Source: Ctenosaura bakeri
Taxonomy: Eukaryota > Chordata > Lepidosauria > Squamata > Iguanidae
Direction: 5' to 3'
Length of the DNA stretch: 64,000 nt
NCBI GenBank assembly: GCA_948474755.1
Contig: CAOLHI010000354.1
Span: 1-64,000, forward strand
In this document: one piece after another, positions 25,296 through 34,800 of the stretch
How positions within the stretch are numbered: the first letter of the stretch is position 1
Layout: every line of letters starts with the position of its first letter
Notes under the pieces: model-generated
Seen by the model: the letters and a program-made list of their open reading frames with translations, nothing else
Told to the model about the DNA's origin: nothing
Databases searched by the model: none
Program-made: the position numbers and the translations under genes

Positions 25296-26629
25296 GTGAG
25301 TGGGCAGCTGTTCCTTTTACCCTATTTAGCTTTTGCTCAGAGGCTTTACAGTTGAGCTTTTGACCTGAACCTAAAGGCTCAATTACATGTATTTTGTTTC
25401 TTTGTTACCTGTACTAATGATTTATGAAGTGAGATGCTCTCTAAGGGGCAGTCCAGCTACTCAACAGAGTGAGGCAGCCTGCAGCAGACGCAGAAAGCTT
25501 CAGTGGAGGGTTGGGAGGAAAGACCTGTGTGCACCGCGCAGCCTGTCTTGAACTCTTTGCAAGTCTCTGGCCGTTGGGACAGATGTTCAAATGCCAGTCC
25601 ACCCTATTCAACATCTGTACGGGGGAAGAAAGGCAGAGTGCACCATCTTCTTCTTCAGCTCAGATAGTTAAAATGGCCCAGTTACCATGTAGCATGCCAA
25701 ATGAAATATGAAATAACATTAAAACAATAAAACAAAATTAGCAACCCAGATCCATGTCCTACATAAGGAAGATAAATCAAATACCAGCACCATTAAAAGT
25801 TACATAAATGAACTAAAGAAGAAAAGAAAAAGAAAAATCCACAGTTAACATCATCAGTGGAGATCAATAATGGAATGAGGTTAATATAATGTTGAAAAGG
25901 CCGGGGGGTGGGGGGTGGGAGAGAAAAAGCTTAGCCTGCTACCAAAAAGGCATTTAAGTGAGCCATGTCTCTTTTGGAAAATGTTGCAGAAACAGGCCAC
26001 AGCCCAAAAGCCCTTATCCTTCCTGTCCACCCTCTGGATTTCAGAGTGAAGAATACATGTAGAAAGAGGATGGAAAAGGGGCAGAAAAAAAGTATGACCA
26101 CATGCAGCCTCCAAGGACATTCTGAGATCCCCAGGTCCCCAAATCCCAATTAAAAACAGAAACATTCCCCCCTCAATATCCCACACACCCCTCAAGTTGC
26201 TTGGTTGGCTGTTTAAGTGAGGTGAATCAAGAGCCACTGTAGGTTAGAGAGGATATGTATATCCATACTGCCTGGTCCCCATTAACAAACTCACTAACTG
26301 TGTACTCAGACTCTGAAGAAGAACAGGCAGTTTTGCCTCTGAAAGACTGATCAGTTTTCATCCCTCATGTACAATTAACAAATGAAAAAATAGGTCTGTA
26401 GAAAAGTTTCTCAGGGCCTCTTAGTCACTGGGGTTTTATTTAAACTCACTTTTTTGTGGGGGGAATCTTCATAGGAGTGCTGAAGAGGGATTTCAGAAGC
26501 CTCAAAAATAATGAGATGGGGGTGGAATAGGAATCCATTTCATTTTTTTTTTTTTTTGAAGTGACTTTGGTTTAAAGGAGGTTGGGTTTTATGATCTCCC
26601 ATTTCTGACACTTACCAATCTCACTATAG
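25296..26629 (+). other. SEPTIN9: SEPTIN9 intron (1.3 kb)
   Basis: The stretch 25690-25880 is A-rich and resembles the reverse complement of a LINE 3' tail, but I cannot name it. A T15 run precedes the acceptor region near 26540. No other feature is recognised. Confidence 0.85.
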
Positions 26630-26726
26630 GAAATGATTCCGTTTGCTGTGGTAGGCAGTGACCAGGAATACCAGATTAATGGAAGACGAATTCTGGGAAG
26701 AAAGACAAAGTGGGGAACAATAGAAG
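26630..26726 (+). CDS. SEPTIN9: SEPTIN9 window exon 7 (septin-unique element, first part)
   Basis: The exon begins after CACTATAG and ends at GTAAGCG, 97 nt. It encodes EMIPFAVVGSDQEYQINGRR followed by ILGRKTKWGTIE. This is the G5-like VVGSD region and the start of the septin-unique element, which contributes to subunit interfaces. The last base is the first base of the valine codon completed in the next exon. Confidence 0.97.
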
Positions 26727-27759
26727 GTAAGCGTTCTCACTCTTGTTTGTTTTTTCTACGCCATTGTCATAGCTTTAGATTTGCCAAAGTTTGAAAGTGC
26801 AAAGATGGCAGTGGTATAGTGCATCATATGTGTGCTTTGCTATCTCATGCTAGACAGAAAGAGAAGCCTGAATTTTTTTTGCGGGGGGTGTTAAGTTATG
26901 GTTTAGGTTACTCACATGTGTTTTGACTTGGAAGGTGAACAGGAATTCTTTTTGGTCTCTGCCTTCCAAAGAGTGTCCCTGATTGTTGTTGTGGGTTCTG
27001 CAGGCAGTGAGGATTGGGGCTTTTGATTTTCAGAATATCAGACTGCCATTGGCTGGTTTTGTCCAGCAGTTAATACAAAGATGAGGAAAGTACAGCCAGC
27101 AGGGCTTTCAGGTGCAGGAAAAGGCAATGGCAATGGTCTGTTGCTGGACCAAAATGTTCCATTGCCTCAACATGAATTCTGCACCTCCCGTCTTTTGTTT
27201 TCATAGAGATATGGAGACATCCAGAGTGCTAGGCCAGAACTGTAGCTCCTTTGGGCCTTCAGATGGGTTGGCCTACAGTTCTCTAAATAGCCAGTGGTAA
27301 GGGAGTGCTGGAGATACAGCCCAACAACATCTAGAAGGTCCAAGGTCCCCCATTCCCATCTTGCTCAACCCTGGACCCCTAGGGGAAAAGGGTCCATTTC
27401 TGTTTTTGATACGAGGCATACCCTTGAAACATCTTCAAACACATCATATCACTTTATGGCCTGCCATACTATATCACAGACCAAGAAAGGAGGGCTTAGT
27501 GGAAATTGCAGTGGAAGAGAGGAGAAACCACGTGAAACCAAAGGACAGAGATATTCTAACATGTGTGAAATGTAACAGGCAATTACTATTTTTTATTTAT
27601 GTAGAAATGAATATCCCCCAATAAGGCATTCAGATCTCAATGTGTCACTCAGAGTAACTCACAATTAAAACCACAATGCAGTAGAAATACAATGTGAAAC
27701 CATACATTTAATAAAAAAAACACAAGTCTCTAGAGGTAACCCTCAGAGGGAGTCAAGCT

Positions 27760-27890
27760 TGGGGTCAAGCTAGTTCAATGGAGTAAGATTGTTTGGAACT
27801 GCCTCCCAAAAGGCATGTCTGTGATACCACCATGCTTACTTTCTTCAAGATCCTCCTCAAAACCCATGTTCTTCCAGAAGTGGATACAAC
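27760..27890 (+). mobile_element. LINE ORF2 C-terminal fragment (L2-like)
   Basis: One frame reads LPPKRHVCDTTMLTF followed by ILLKTHVLPE. This resembles the C-terminal motif (W/L-N/P-x-LP ... F-x-x-x-LK-T-H-L-F) ending the ORF of L2-like LINEs. It is short and diverged. A related piece lies at 60236-60530. Confidence 0.4.
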
Positions 27891-29071
27891 TCCCAGTTCC
27901 CAGACTGTCATTTAACTCAGCCTCACAATAACCTAGAGCACCTGTGACCTAAACAAGTGACAGTTGCTTCCAGGCACATGGTGTCTCATTCTTTGATGAT
28001 TCTTCAGACCAGGGCATCAGGCAAAGAGCCATGCTGGCCATTTTCCTCCTGCAACATTTGCTACAGTGGAATAGTAGCTGATGAGCTCTCCAGAGCATCT
28101 ATCCTGGTCATGCCTTGTTGGCAAATGTAGTGGGACACTCCCAGTGGCTAGAATGTGTAAAGTCCCCCATACCATCCACTGCCTCAGACAGCATATTCAC
28201 CCAACCTCCTTGGAGGGCCATGGGATAGATGATATTTCTTGTTTCAAAGACAGAGAGAATGAGGAACAATCATTCTTGCAGATAAGGATCTGGCCTTGAA
28301 AGCATGCCTTCACCACCAGTGGAGCTACAACATTGGTTGGGGTCCAATGGGATGAAATTAGGAAACATGTCATGGGTAGATCAGACCCCTCCCTAGCATG
28401 TCTCCAGCACGGTCCGAGTATGGAGATGCACATATATTCTGAACTGCCATCCACAATTTCCCTCTATAATATTCTCTCACCCTGCTGTCTCACCACCAGA
28501 GTGTATCCCTGTGAAAAAGATTCCGGGGTGATGCATTGATGGAAATAGGCCTCTTTATCTTTGCAGAAAAAAAGGATGGCTTGAAGAGCAAAAGCAATTT
28601 TCAACAGTGTCGTCTTACTTCATTGAGGTCCCCCACCCCACTCCTGCGTGTGCCCAATTTGTTTCTCTGTTGCCATGTTTCCCTCTTTTGGTATCACTCC
28701 CGTTCTCTCTCTGATGGTCAGTTTCCATTTTTAAAACCCTGTAAGTGAACAGAGTACATTAATGCTCAAAGTAGAGTAGTACAAATATACAGGTAGCCAC
28801 ATGCACCATAAGATCAATTCCAAAGTTCATTTTAGATGAAGTTATCATCACAAGGAAAGGCATGTAATTGATTCCTAGGCCAAAGGATTTGAGTGACCAA
28901 GTGGACTGGGGGCACGGATTATTGAGGTTTATTTTCTTTGGGCAGGAGCATTTGCTTCCTGTGACTCATAGAGGAACATGCATGAAAGCAGGCTATTTCT
29001 TCTGTGACATACTACTTTGCAGAAAAAAGTAAAAAAATGGCCTTATCACAGCTGCTTTCCTGTGTGGTGGT

Positions 29072-29326
29072 GTTTGTTGTTGTTGTTGTTGTTGTTACTG
29101 GTATGTGTCTTCAAGCCATTTCCAGCTTATGGTGACCCGAAGGCAAACCTGTCACAGGGTTTTCTTGGTGACAGAGAGGGTTTCCCTTTGCCTTCCTCTG
29201 AGGCTGAGAGAGAATGACCTACTCAGGGTGACACAGTGGGTTTCTGTTGCTGAGCCCCGGGGATTCAGCTCCTGGGCTCCAGAGTCCTAGTCCCAACACT
29301 CAAACCACTACCTCATGTTGACTCTC
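29072..29326 (-). mobile_element. Sauria/ACA-type SINE with expanded tail
   Basis: The plus strand starts with a (GTT)n run, the complement of the ACA tail, then TTCAAGCCATTTCCAGCTTA and TGGTGACCCGAAGGCAAACC. It continues GAGGCTGAGAGAGAATGACC and ends CTCAAACCACTACCTCATGT, the tRNA-like head in reverse. Confidence 0.85.
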
Positions 29327-30330
29327 GTTTCCTTTGTAAATAGAAGTTTATTAGGTGACTTTCCCTCACAAGCACACCTCTTTATATGGTGGAGAAAGAG
29401 GAGAAATAAACCCTAAAATTTATCTTAAATTCCTATCTACTTCTCATTGCTTTCTGAAAGCACATGCAAATGTTCCTATCTCTTTGTGCTATGTGGAGAA
29501 AGGAGATCCTGGCTGTGTTCCTTCCATTCCTAAAACTACTAGTGGGTGAGGTGGTGGGTAGAGCTGCAGTCCTGGAGTTCAAATCGTTGGATTTGTCTTC
29601 CCTCGCAATTGACTCCACCGTATCAGCCACAATAACAAAAGACCTGTCCATTCATCCCCCCTCACTCTTTCCCATCATTGGGGTAGAGCTAAACTACAGT
29701 CACTAACCACATTTAGTCTGAGGTTGCCTTTCTGCTTTTAGTAGGTTTCTGTGACTTGGGATTCTAAACAGCGAAAAAAAAGCCAGTTCATTTTAAGCCT
29801 TCTGCTTCCCCCCTGTGGCCAGTTTCTGAGAACACATAAAAGCAGAGGGAGGCCATCACAAGGCAGGTGCTTATCAAGTAGTTTTCTCAAAGACACGGTA
29901 TTGGACTATTTGGGAAAAAAACCAAAACTAAATTAAAACATTTAAAAAACAAACAAAAAAATCCCACAGAGAACTCCATAATATAATAATAATGGGTATA
30001 ATACTGCTTAAATAGCTCTTTGTCTTCTACTAACACAGCCATCCCTACTTTCCTCCCAGATATGTTTGACTATGGTCCCATCATCCCTAGAAACACTGGT
30101 TATAATGGCTAAGAGTTATAACACTGGTTATAATGGCCCCTCTCTTTTCTCAGGCATCAAGAGTCCTTTCTTCTAATCTGAGACTGCCAGATCTTTTAGG
30201 AACATAATAGACTTTGAGAGGCAGGAGGGAGAAGACAGTCTGAATTGTTGTGAATTGATGAGACTTTTGGAACCTTGTCTTGTCTTGGATTTTTGATTTA
30301 ATGCTAACCACCAGTGTCTTGCTTTTACAG

Positions 30331-30382
30331 TCGAGAACACGACACACTGTGAGTTTGCTTACTTGCGGGATCTTCTGATCAG
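30331..30382 (+). CDS. SEPTIN9: SEPTIN9 window exon 8 (septin-unique element, second part)
   Basis: This is the shortest exon at 52 nt. The acceptor is TTGCTTTTACAG. It encodes VENTTHCEFAYLRDLLI, conserved across septins. The donor is AG|GTTGGT, which departs from the usual GTRAGT, but translation into the next exon (R-THMQNIKD) fixes the boundary. Confidence 0.96.
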
Positions 30383-30988
30383 GTTGGTAGCACTTTCCCC
30401 AGAGGGAGGAAATGATGCAGAGTTAAATAAGATAACATACACTTGAAGGCTACAGTGAAAGCTGTTGGGCGGAGGGCAGAGAGAGAGGGGGAGGGAGAGA
30501 GACCTTGAAGTGGCATCTTGGGGGCTCTCCCCACAGCTGGTGATGGTGCTTGTAACTCAAAGATTGCACAAGTAGCGCCCACATAATTACTTCCTAGGTC
30601 AACACTGGCTTGCCATGTCCTAGAAAACTGATAGAACTACCCCCAAATAGACCACAGATCATTCTGACTGAATACCCTATATCCCAGAGAGTAGGTAAAT
30701 TTTGGTCCCATGCTGCTTCCCTTTAGCTATGTTATTGCTAAGACTGATGGTAATTGTAGTCCAGTAGCACCTGAGGGGCATAAGTTTCCCACCCCTGATT
30801 TTAACAGCAGTGTCTGGAGCAGAGATCTTTCATAGCAACAGGAGAAGTTGAGGATTAAATTTGGAACTTTGTCTGGCCAAAGCACACGTTTACTATGGTT
30901 TCAGAGCCCTTTTATTTTCTAGTATCTAGCTTTTTTTTCCATCATTGGACACAAACTCATATATAATACCCTCTTCTCCTTCCTGTAG
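30383..30988 (+). other. SEPTIN9: SEPTIN9 last intron (606 bp)
   Basis: Bounded by the unusual donor GTTGGT and a good acceptor. A GA-rich stretch lies at 30477-30503. A short fold-back repeat core (AATTGTAGTCCAGTAGCACC) lies near 30751. No other feature is seen. Confidence 0.85.
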
Positions 30989-31127
30989 GACACACATGCA
31001 AAACATCAAGGACATTACCAGCAGCATCCATTTTGAAGCTTACAGAGTCAAACGCTTGAATGAAAGCAAGAACCTGCTCTCCAATGGTGTGGCTGACAAG
31101 GAGGAGTTGGTGGCTAATGAAATGTAA
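30989..31127 (+). CDS. SEPTIN9: SEPTIN9 window exon 9, C-terminus and stop
   Basis: The terminal exon follows TTCCTTCCTGTAG. It encodes THMQNIKDITSSIHFEAYRV followed by KRLNESKNLLSNGVADKEEL and VANEM, with TAA at 31125-31127. There is no C-terminal coiled coil, which agrees with the SEPT3/9/12 group. The last 20 residues are variable and acidic, ending in a methionine as in mammalian septin-9. The exon continues into a long 3' UTR. Confidence 0.96.
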
Positions 31128-33028
31128 CACTCCTTGCTCGAGCTTAGGTCCATGTTTCTCTCTTCCTGCCCTCCCCATCTTTCTCTCTTCTTAAAAGCAA
31201 AAAACCATATAACCCCTGTGTTGTCTCTTTTCTCTGCTACTGAAACCTTGATGACCAAATAACAGTACTTTCCATAGGAAATGTAACATCTTGCCCTTTT
31301 CCCAGTCTCTGTGGTGCAAAGTGACTATTTTGTCCATTAGGCTGTTGCAAGAGACCAATAGGGAAGAGAAGATGTTGAGGACAGTCTCAGGAGTAGCTTT
31401 CCTTAATTTGATGTCTAATGTTAGCTGTGGAAATGTTAGCTTAGATCTTCCATTGTGATGGGCCAGCCATTCTTTTTTGGAACTCAGTGGAGAAAACTGG
31501 TTGATCATGGCCTCTGTCTTAAGCTGTTGAGGCTGAAATAATGAACTTGGTTAGAAGTTAGAGAGTGACCTTCCCCACTTTTAGCAGATTAGGAACTGAA
31601 CTATACTTTCATAGGATGTTTGCCCTAGTATGGAAGCCTGGTAGGGCCACCTAAAAAGTCCATCATTCTTCTCTGTGTTTTGCTGTAGTGTCAGGCTAGT
31701 TCAGCATGGGGCATGGCTGCACTCAAGAGAGTGCCATGCATTTCTCATCCCGTCCATGCAGCCTCCCATCCCCCACCAGCTGGATTCCCACTGCAGTAGG
31801 GCAGAATCATATCACAGTAATTCTGGAAAGAGACGGTTAGTTGGGATAAGGCTATCCCTTTTATTTGTGCAGGCCTGACAAGGGCAGCAAGGATGATGGA
31901 GAGAATGTGCCACAGCATCTTCTTCCCACACTCTGTGGAAGGAGTAGAGAATTGAAAGAGGAGTCTGTTTCTGCCTTCATTTCAGCGGTCCAGGATTATG
32001 GGATCTTTTTTTCCCCCTGAGCCACTTGATCTACCTAGTGCCAAAGGTTTACTCTGTGGTAAGCCAAGGGTGGGAAGTGGGATTGTTCTTTGTTTTTCAG
32101 TTTATATATTTTCCCCCTCTCTTTCTCTTCATGTATCAAACTCCAGCCATTTCAGGTGAAGATTTTTGTAACTAGATATGGCTCTTAATGTGAGTGACAG
32201 AGGGATGAATTATGAGTGTGTGGCACTATTCCACTGAGTACTATGTACCTCTTACTTCTGCATGTCTAATCTCTATGATCTTTCCTTTTAATAATCCAGC
32301 AATAATAGGGAACTACCTTCCTCATTAGAAAAGAGGAGAAGGCCTACTGTGGGACAAACACAGCAAGTTCTGATGACACTGTTGGCAAATGTAGACCTTC
32401 TTGAAGAGTGTCTCCCTTCTTTTCCCTTTCCTGCAGTCTTGAAATCCCAAATCCTGTTGCCTTCTTAGAAGTTTATATGTTTGTTGTATGTACACTTGAG
32501 CCAGACTTCTGTTCAGATGTCCTACCAAATGCTTGCTCAGAACAGTTTCTGCAGAGTCAATGGAGAAAACCTTAGAACTGTTTTTCTGATCACCACATCT
32601 ATCTCCTTTTTAAGGATCTCAAGGTCTGGATCATCTTCGTTTGCAATTTTTGTGTACCCCTTCTAATTGTGGCTAAAAATCTGTGTGCATGCATAGACAT
32701 GCCAGTACGTGTTGTTCAGCTCTGTGTGAAAAGCCATACTTCATATGGAAAGCTGGATCCAGGACTTTGCATGCATTCTGCAATAGAGCTTTTGGTCAGA
32801 GTTAGAGATTTAAGAAGAGTACCAGTTTACACAGCACACTTCTGTATGTAATCTGAATCCCTTGGAGATGGGTTGGGAGTATATGAAGGCTGTTTGCCTG
32901 TGCTAGCTGGCCCTAATCTTCAAAAGTGCAATGCCACCATTTAATACAGGTCACTCCAAGAGTTCTTTTAACATAGATTTCATGCAGATTCTCCAAGCAA
33001 TCTTAATGCAATGGTGGGATAATTATAT

Positions 33029-33036
33029 TGTAAATA
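33029..33036 (+). promoter_or_regulatory. Pumilio-type element TGTAAATA in 3' UTR
   Basis: The octamer matches the UGUANAUA consensus bound by PUM proteins, which repress or destabilise mRNAs. It is on the sense strand within the likely 3' UTR. One octamer in several kilobases can occur by chance. Confidence 0.3.
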
Positions 33037-33495
33037 GGAGGTGTTTTCTGTCCTTTCCTTCTGAAGAGGCCAGAGGTTGCAAAGCTCATTCCCCCACAAC
33101 ATTGGAGGAATTTGCTAAACATTATCCTGCTTCGGAAGAACAGAAACCTTATTTTGATAATGGGGATCTAATCAAGGGGGCCCATGGGGTCTTGCTTCCT
33201 CTGCTCTTAAGTCACCAGTTCCAGAGAACCTACACTCTTCTCTGCCATAAGCTGGTAGACTTGCAGAACCCTTTGAAAATAGGAACCCTCTGAACATGCT
33301 GCCCTCTTGTGGAACTCTCAAAAACAAAACATGAGGGAAAGGGGAATGCTGGTTCCTGACTTTCACCAAAGGCAAATGTTAAATTACCATCTTGTCTATA
33401 TAGATACCAGTATAACTCTTTCTCAGTAGGCAAATGGGGATGTTTTGCACCTTTGCACATCATGGACGGATGACAGCTTGCAGGTGATCATAATC

Positions 33496-33614
33496 AGAGC
33501 TTAGAGAAGTTGCCTTTTTAAACTATGCAACTCACAGAATCCCCTATCAGCATCACCACTAGCCTTGAGATTCTGTGAGACATGGTCCAAAAAAGTAACT
33601 TTTTCAAGATCTGG
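33496..33614. mobile_element. Fold-back MITE inside the SEPTIN9 3' UTR
   Basis: The left arm (AGAAGTTGCCTTTTTAAACT ... ACTCACAGAATC) is matched by the reverse complement of the right arm (AAAAAGTTACTTTTTTGGAC ... TCTCACAGAATC). The arms are about 45 bp with a loop of roughly 25 bp. The TTTTTCAAG / AAGTTACTTTTTTGG ends match the short palindromes at 22127 and 41480. It precedes all the poly(A) signals, so it should be transcribed. Confidence 0.65.
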
Positions 33615-33875
33615 CATCCCTATCACAAGCATACAAAATAATCTGTGCCCCAGACTTCGTTTAACTGCATCTGCTGCTTCCATAACTGCCTGTGACAAGC
33701 AAGGGTGCTTTTCTTCCTTTAATCCAAACTGTCAAGCATTTTTGGTTTTGTTTCATTTCTCCTGGATGAATACGACTCCACATATCCTTTGCTCAGAGGC
33801 TCTCATACATTGTCTATTGCAAGCAAATCTAAACTGCCCTTTTTTAACTTCTATGTTTTTGCTCCCAAACTAAAA

Positions 33876-33888
33876 AATAAAAAATAAA
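33876..33888 (+). promoter_or_regulatory. Tandem poly(A) signals (proximal)
   Basis: Two overlapping AATAAA hexamers (33876-33881 and 33883-33888) lie in an A-rich stretch about 2.75 kb after the stop codon. A third follows at 33967-33972. They are good candidates for a proximal SEPTIN9 polyadenylation site. Confidence 0.5.
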
Positions 33889-34315
33889 ATGGTGGAATCT
33901 TTACTGAGCTGTGTTAAGCTGAGGAAAATTATTTTTTTTACTTGCTGACTTGCTATATTTTAGCAAAATAAAAATTGTGTATTAACTAAAATATATATAT
34001 ATTTCAATTGTTTAAGACTATGAAGTGGGTAACTGAAATAGAGAATGTCGTTTTCTCCCCTTGGATGCAATTCAGAAAAAAAAAACATCATATTTTGTTT
34101 GCCAATAATTCATTTGGAGAATGCAAGGGAAAAATGACTTTCTCTTTTTATATTGTACTTTGCAGGGAGAGGGAGGAGGTCTTAATGAATAAACCAAAAA
34201 AAATAAATAAAAATCATCCAAATCTATTAGAAATGACCTTTTTGAGGATTGTATGCATTACGGCAAATTAGTCCTGTTTTGTATAAATAATAGTGTTTAA
34301 TATGTATTTCCCAAA

Positions 34316-34321
34316 AATAAA
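34316..34321 (+). promoter_or_regulatory. Distal poly(A) signal AATAAA
   Basis: AATAAATGTTTC is followed within 40 bp by a T/G-containing stretch (TGTGGG, CTCTGTCTG), the usual arrangement for a cleavage site. It is the last hexamer before the repeat at 34531, so it is a plausible distal end of the gene. A further hexamer lies at 34188. Confidence 0.45.
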
Positions 34322-34530
34322 TGTTTCAAATGGAAAATGTGGGAACAACTCTGTCTGCATGCTTTTAAGGACCAGAGACTATACTTGTAAGTCTAAGGGT
34401 ATTTTGCTCAAGAAAACAAAATATACACTGACAGCTAACCTATTTAGGAACTTTTTTGCCCAAATGAAGCTACTCCAACCTCTGTAATTTAAAGTAAATT
34501 TCAAAACACTGGCTGGAATACCCTATCACA

Positions 34531-34800
34531 GTCTCCAAATCCTGCTTTAACAGGAATCAGCCACTGTGAGCAACAGGTCTGTTCTGTCGGTCAGATTGCA
34601 GCACAGTGACATTTATACACACACACACACACACTCCTGCCAGCAGTCTCTGTTGTAAGGAGGAATTACAACAGAATTCCAGCTTCTGATTGTCACACCA
34701 GAGATTGCTGGGGGGTCAACATGAAAATGTTAGTATGCTGCACAGATCTGTATTGCTCACAGTGGCTGCTATCCGGTAAAGCAGGATTTGGGAGTTTGGG
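34531..34800. mobile_element. Palindromic MITE just downstream of SEPTIN9
   Basis: The left end TCTCCAAATCCTGCTTTA ... CAGCCACTGTGAGCAA is repeated in reverse complement at the right end (ACTCCCAAATCCTGCTTTAC ... CAGCCACTGTGAGCAA). A second nested fold-back (CCAGCAGTCTCTGTTG with CAATCTCTGGTGTG and AGAATTCC in both arms) lies inside. A CA microsatellite sits in the left loop (34616-34634). No coding capacity. Confidence 0.7.

Larger units (their letters stand above)
26727..30330 (+). other. SEPTIN9: SEPTIN9 intron (3.6 kb)
   Basis: It contains a LINE 3' fragment near 27760-27890, an A/T-rich repeat tail at 27595-27725, a Sauria-type SINE at 29072-29326 and a 17-bp direct repeat at 30093-30137. 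No further exon is recognised. Confidence 0.85.
3551..34340 (+). other. SEPTIN9: SEPTIN9 gene, 3' part (nine exons plus 3' UTR)
   Basis: This is the 3' portion of the gene for septin-9, a GTP-binding cytoskeletal protein of the SEPT3/9/12 group that occupies the terminal position of septin hetero-octamers and joins filaments, actin and microtubules. Nine exons splice in frame with GT/AG introns. From the ATG at 3583 the coding segments sum to 1011 nt, giving 336 residues plus stop. In that numbering the P-loop GQSGLGKST is at 54-62, the G3 motif DTPG at 111-114, the G4 motif AKAD at 193-196, and the septin-unique element runs from about residue 242 to 290. The tail is short with no coiled coil, as is typical of this group. 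A basic stretch QMRRKAMKQ lies just before the G domain. Septin-9 is favoured over SEPT3 or SEPT12 by the segment around residues 75-96 (SRKSVQPTAEERIPKTIEIK) and by RTHMQNIKDITSSIHFEAYR near the C-terminus. The upstream isoform-specific exons are outside the window. Confidence 0.96.
31128..34340 (+). other. SEPTIN9: SEPTIN9 3' UTR (probable extent)
   Basis: No open frame of interest follows the stop. Poly(A) signal hexamers appear at 33876, 33883, 33967, 34188 and 34316, so one or several 3' ends between about 33.9 and 34.34 kb are likely. The UTR holds a Pumilio-type TGTAAATA site at 33029 and a fold-back repeat at 33496-33614. Its exact end cannot be read from DNA alone. Confidence 0.65.
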
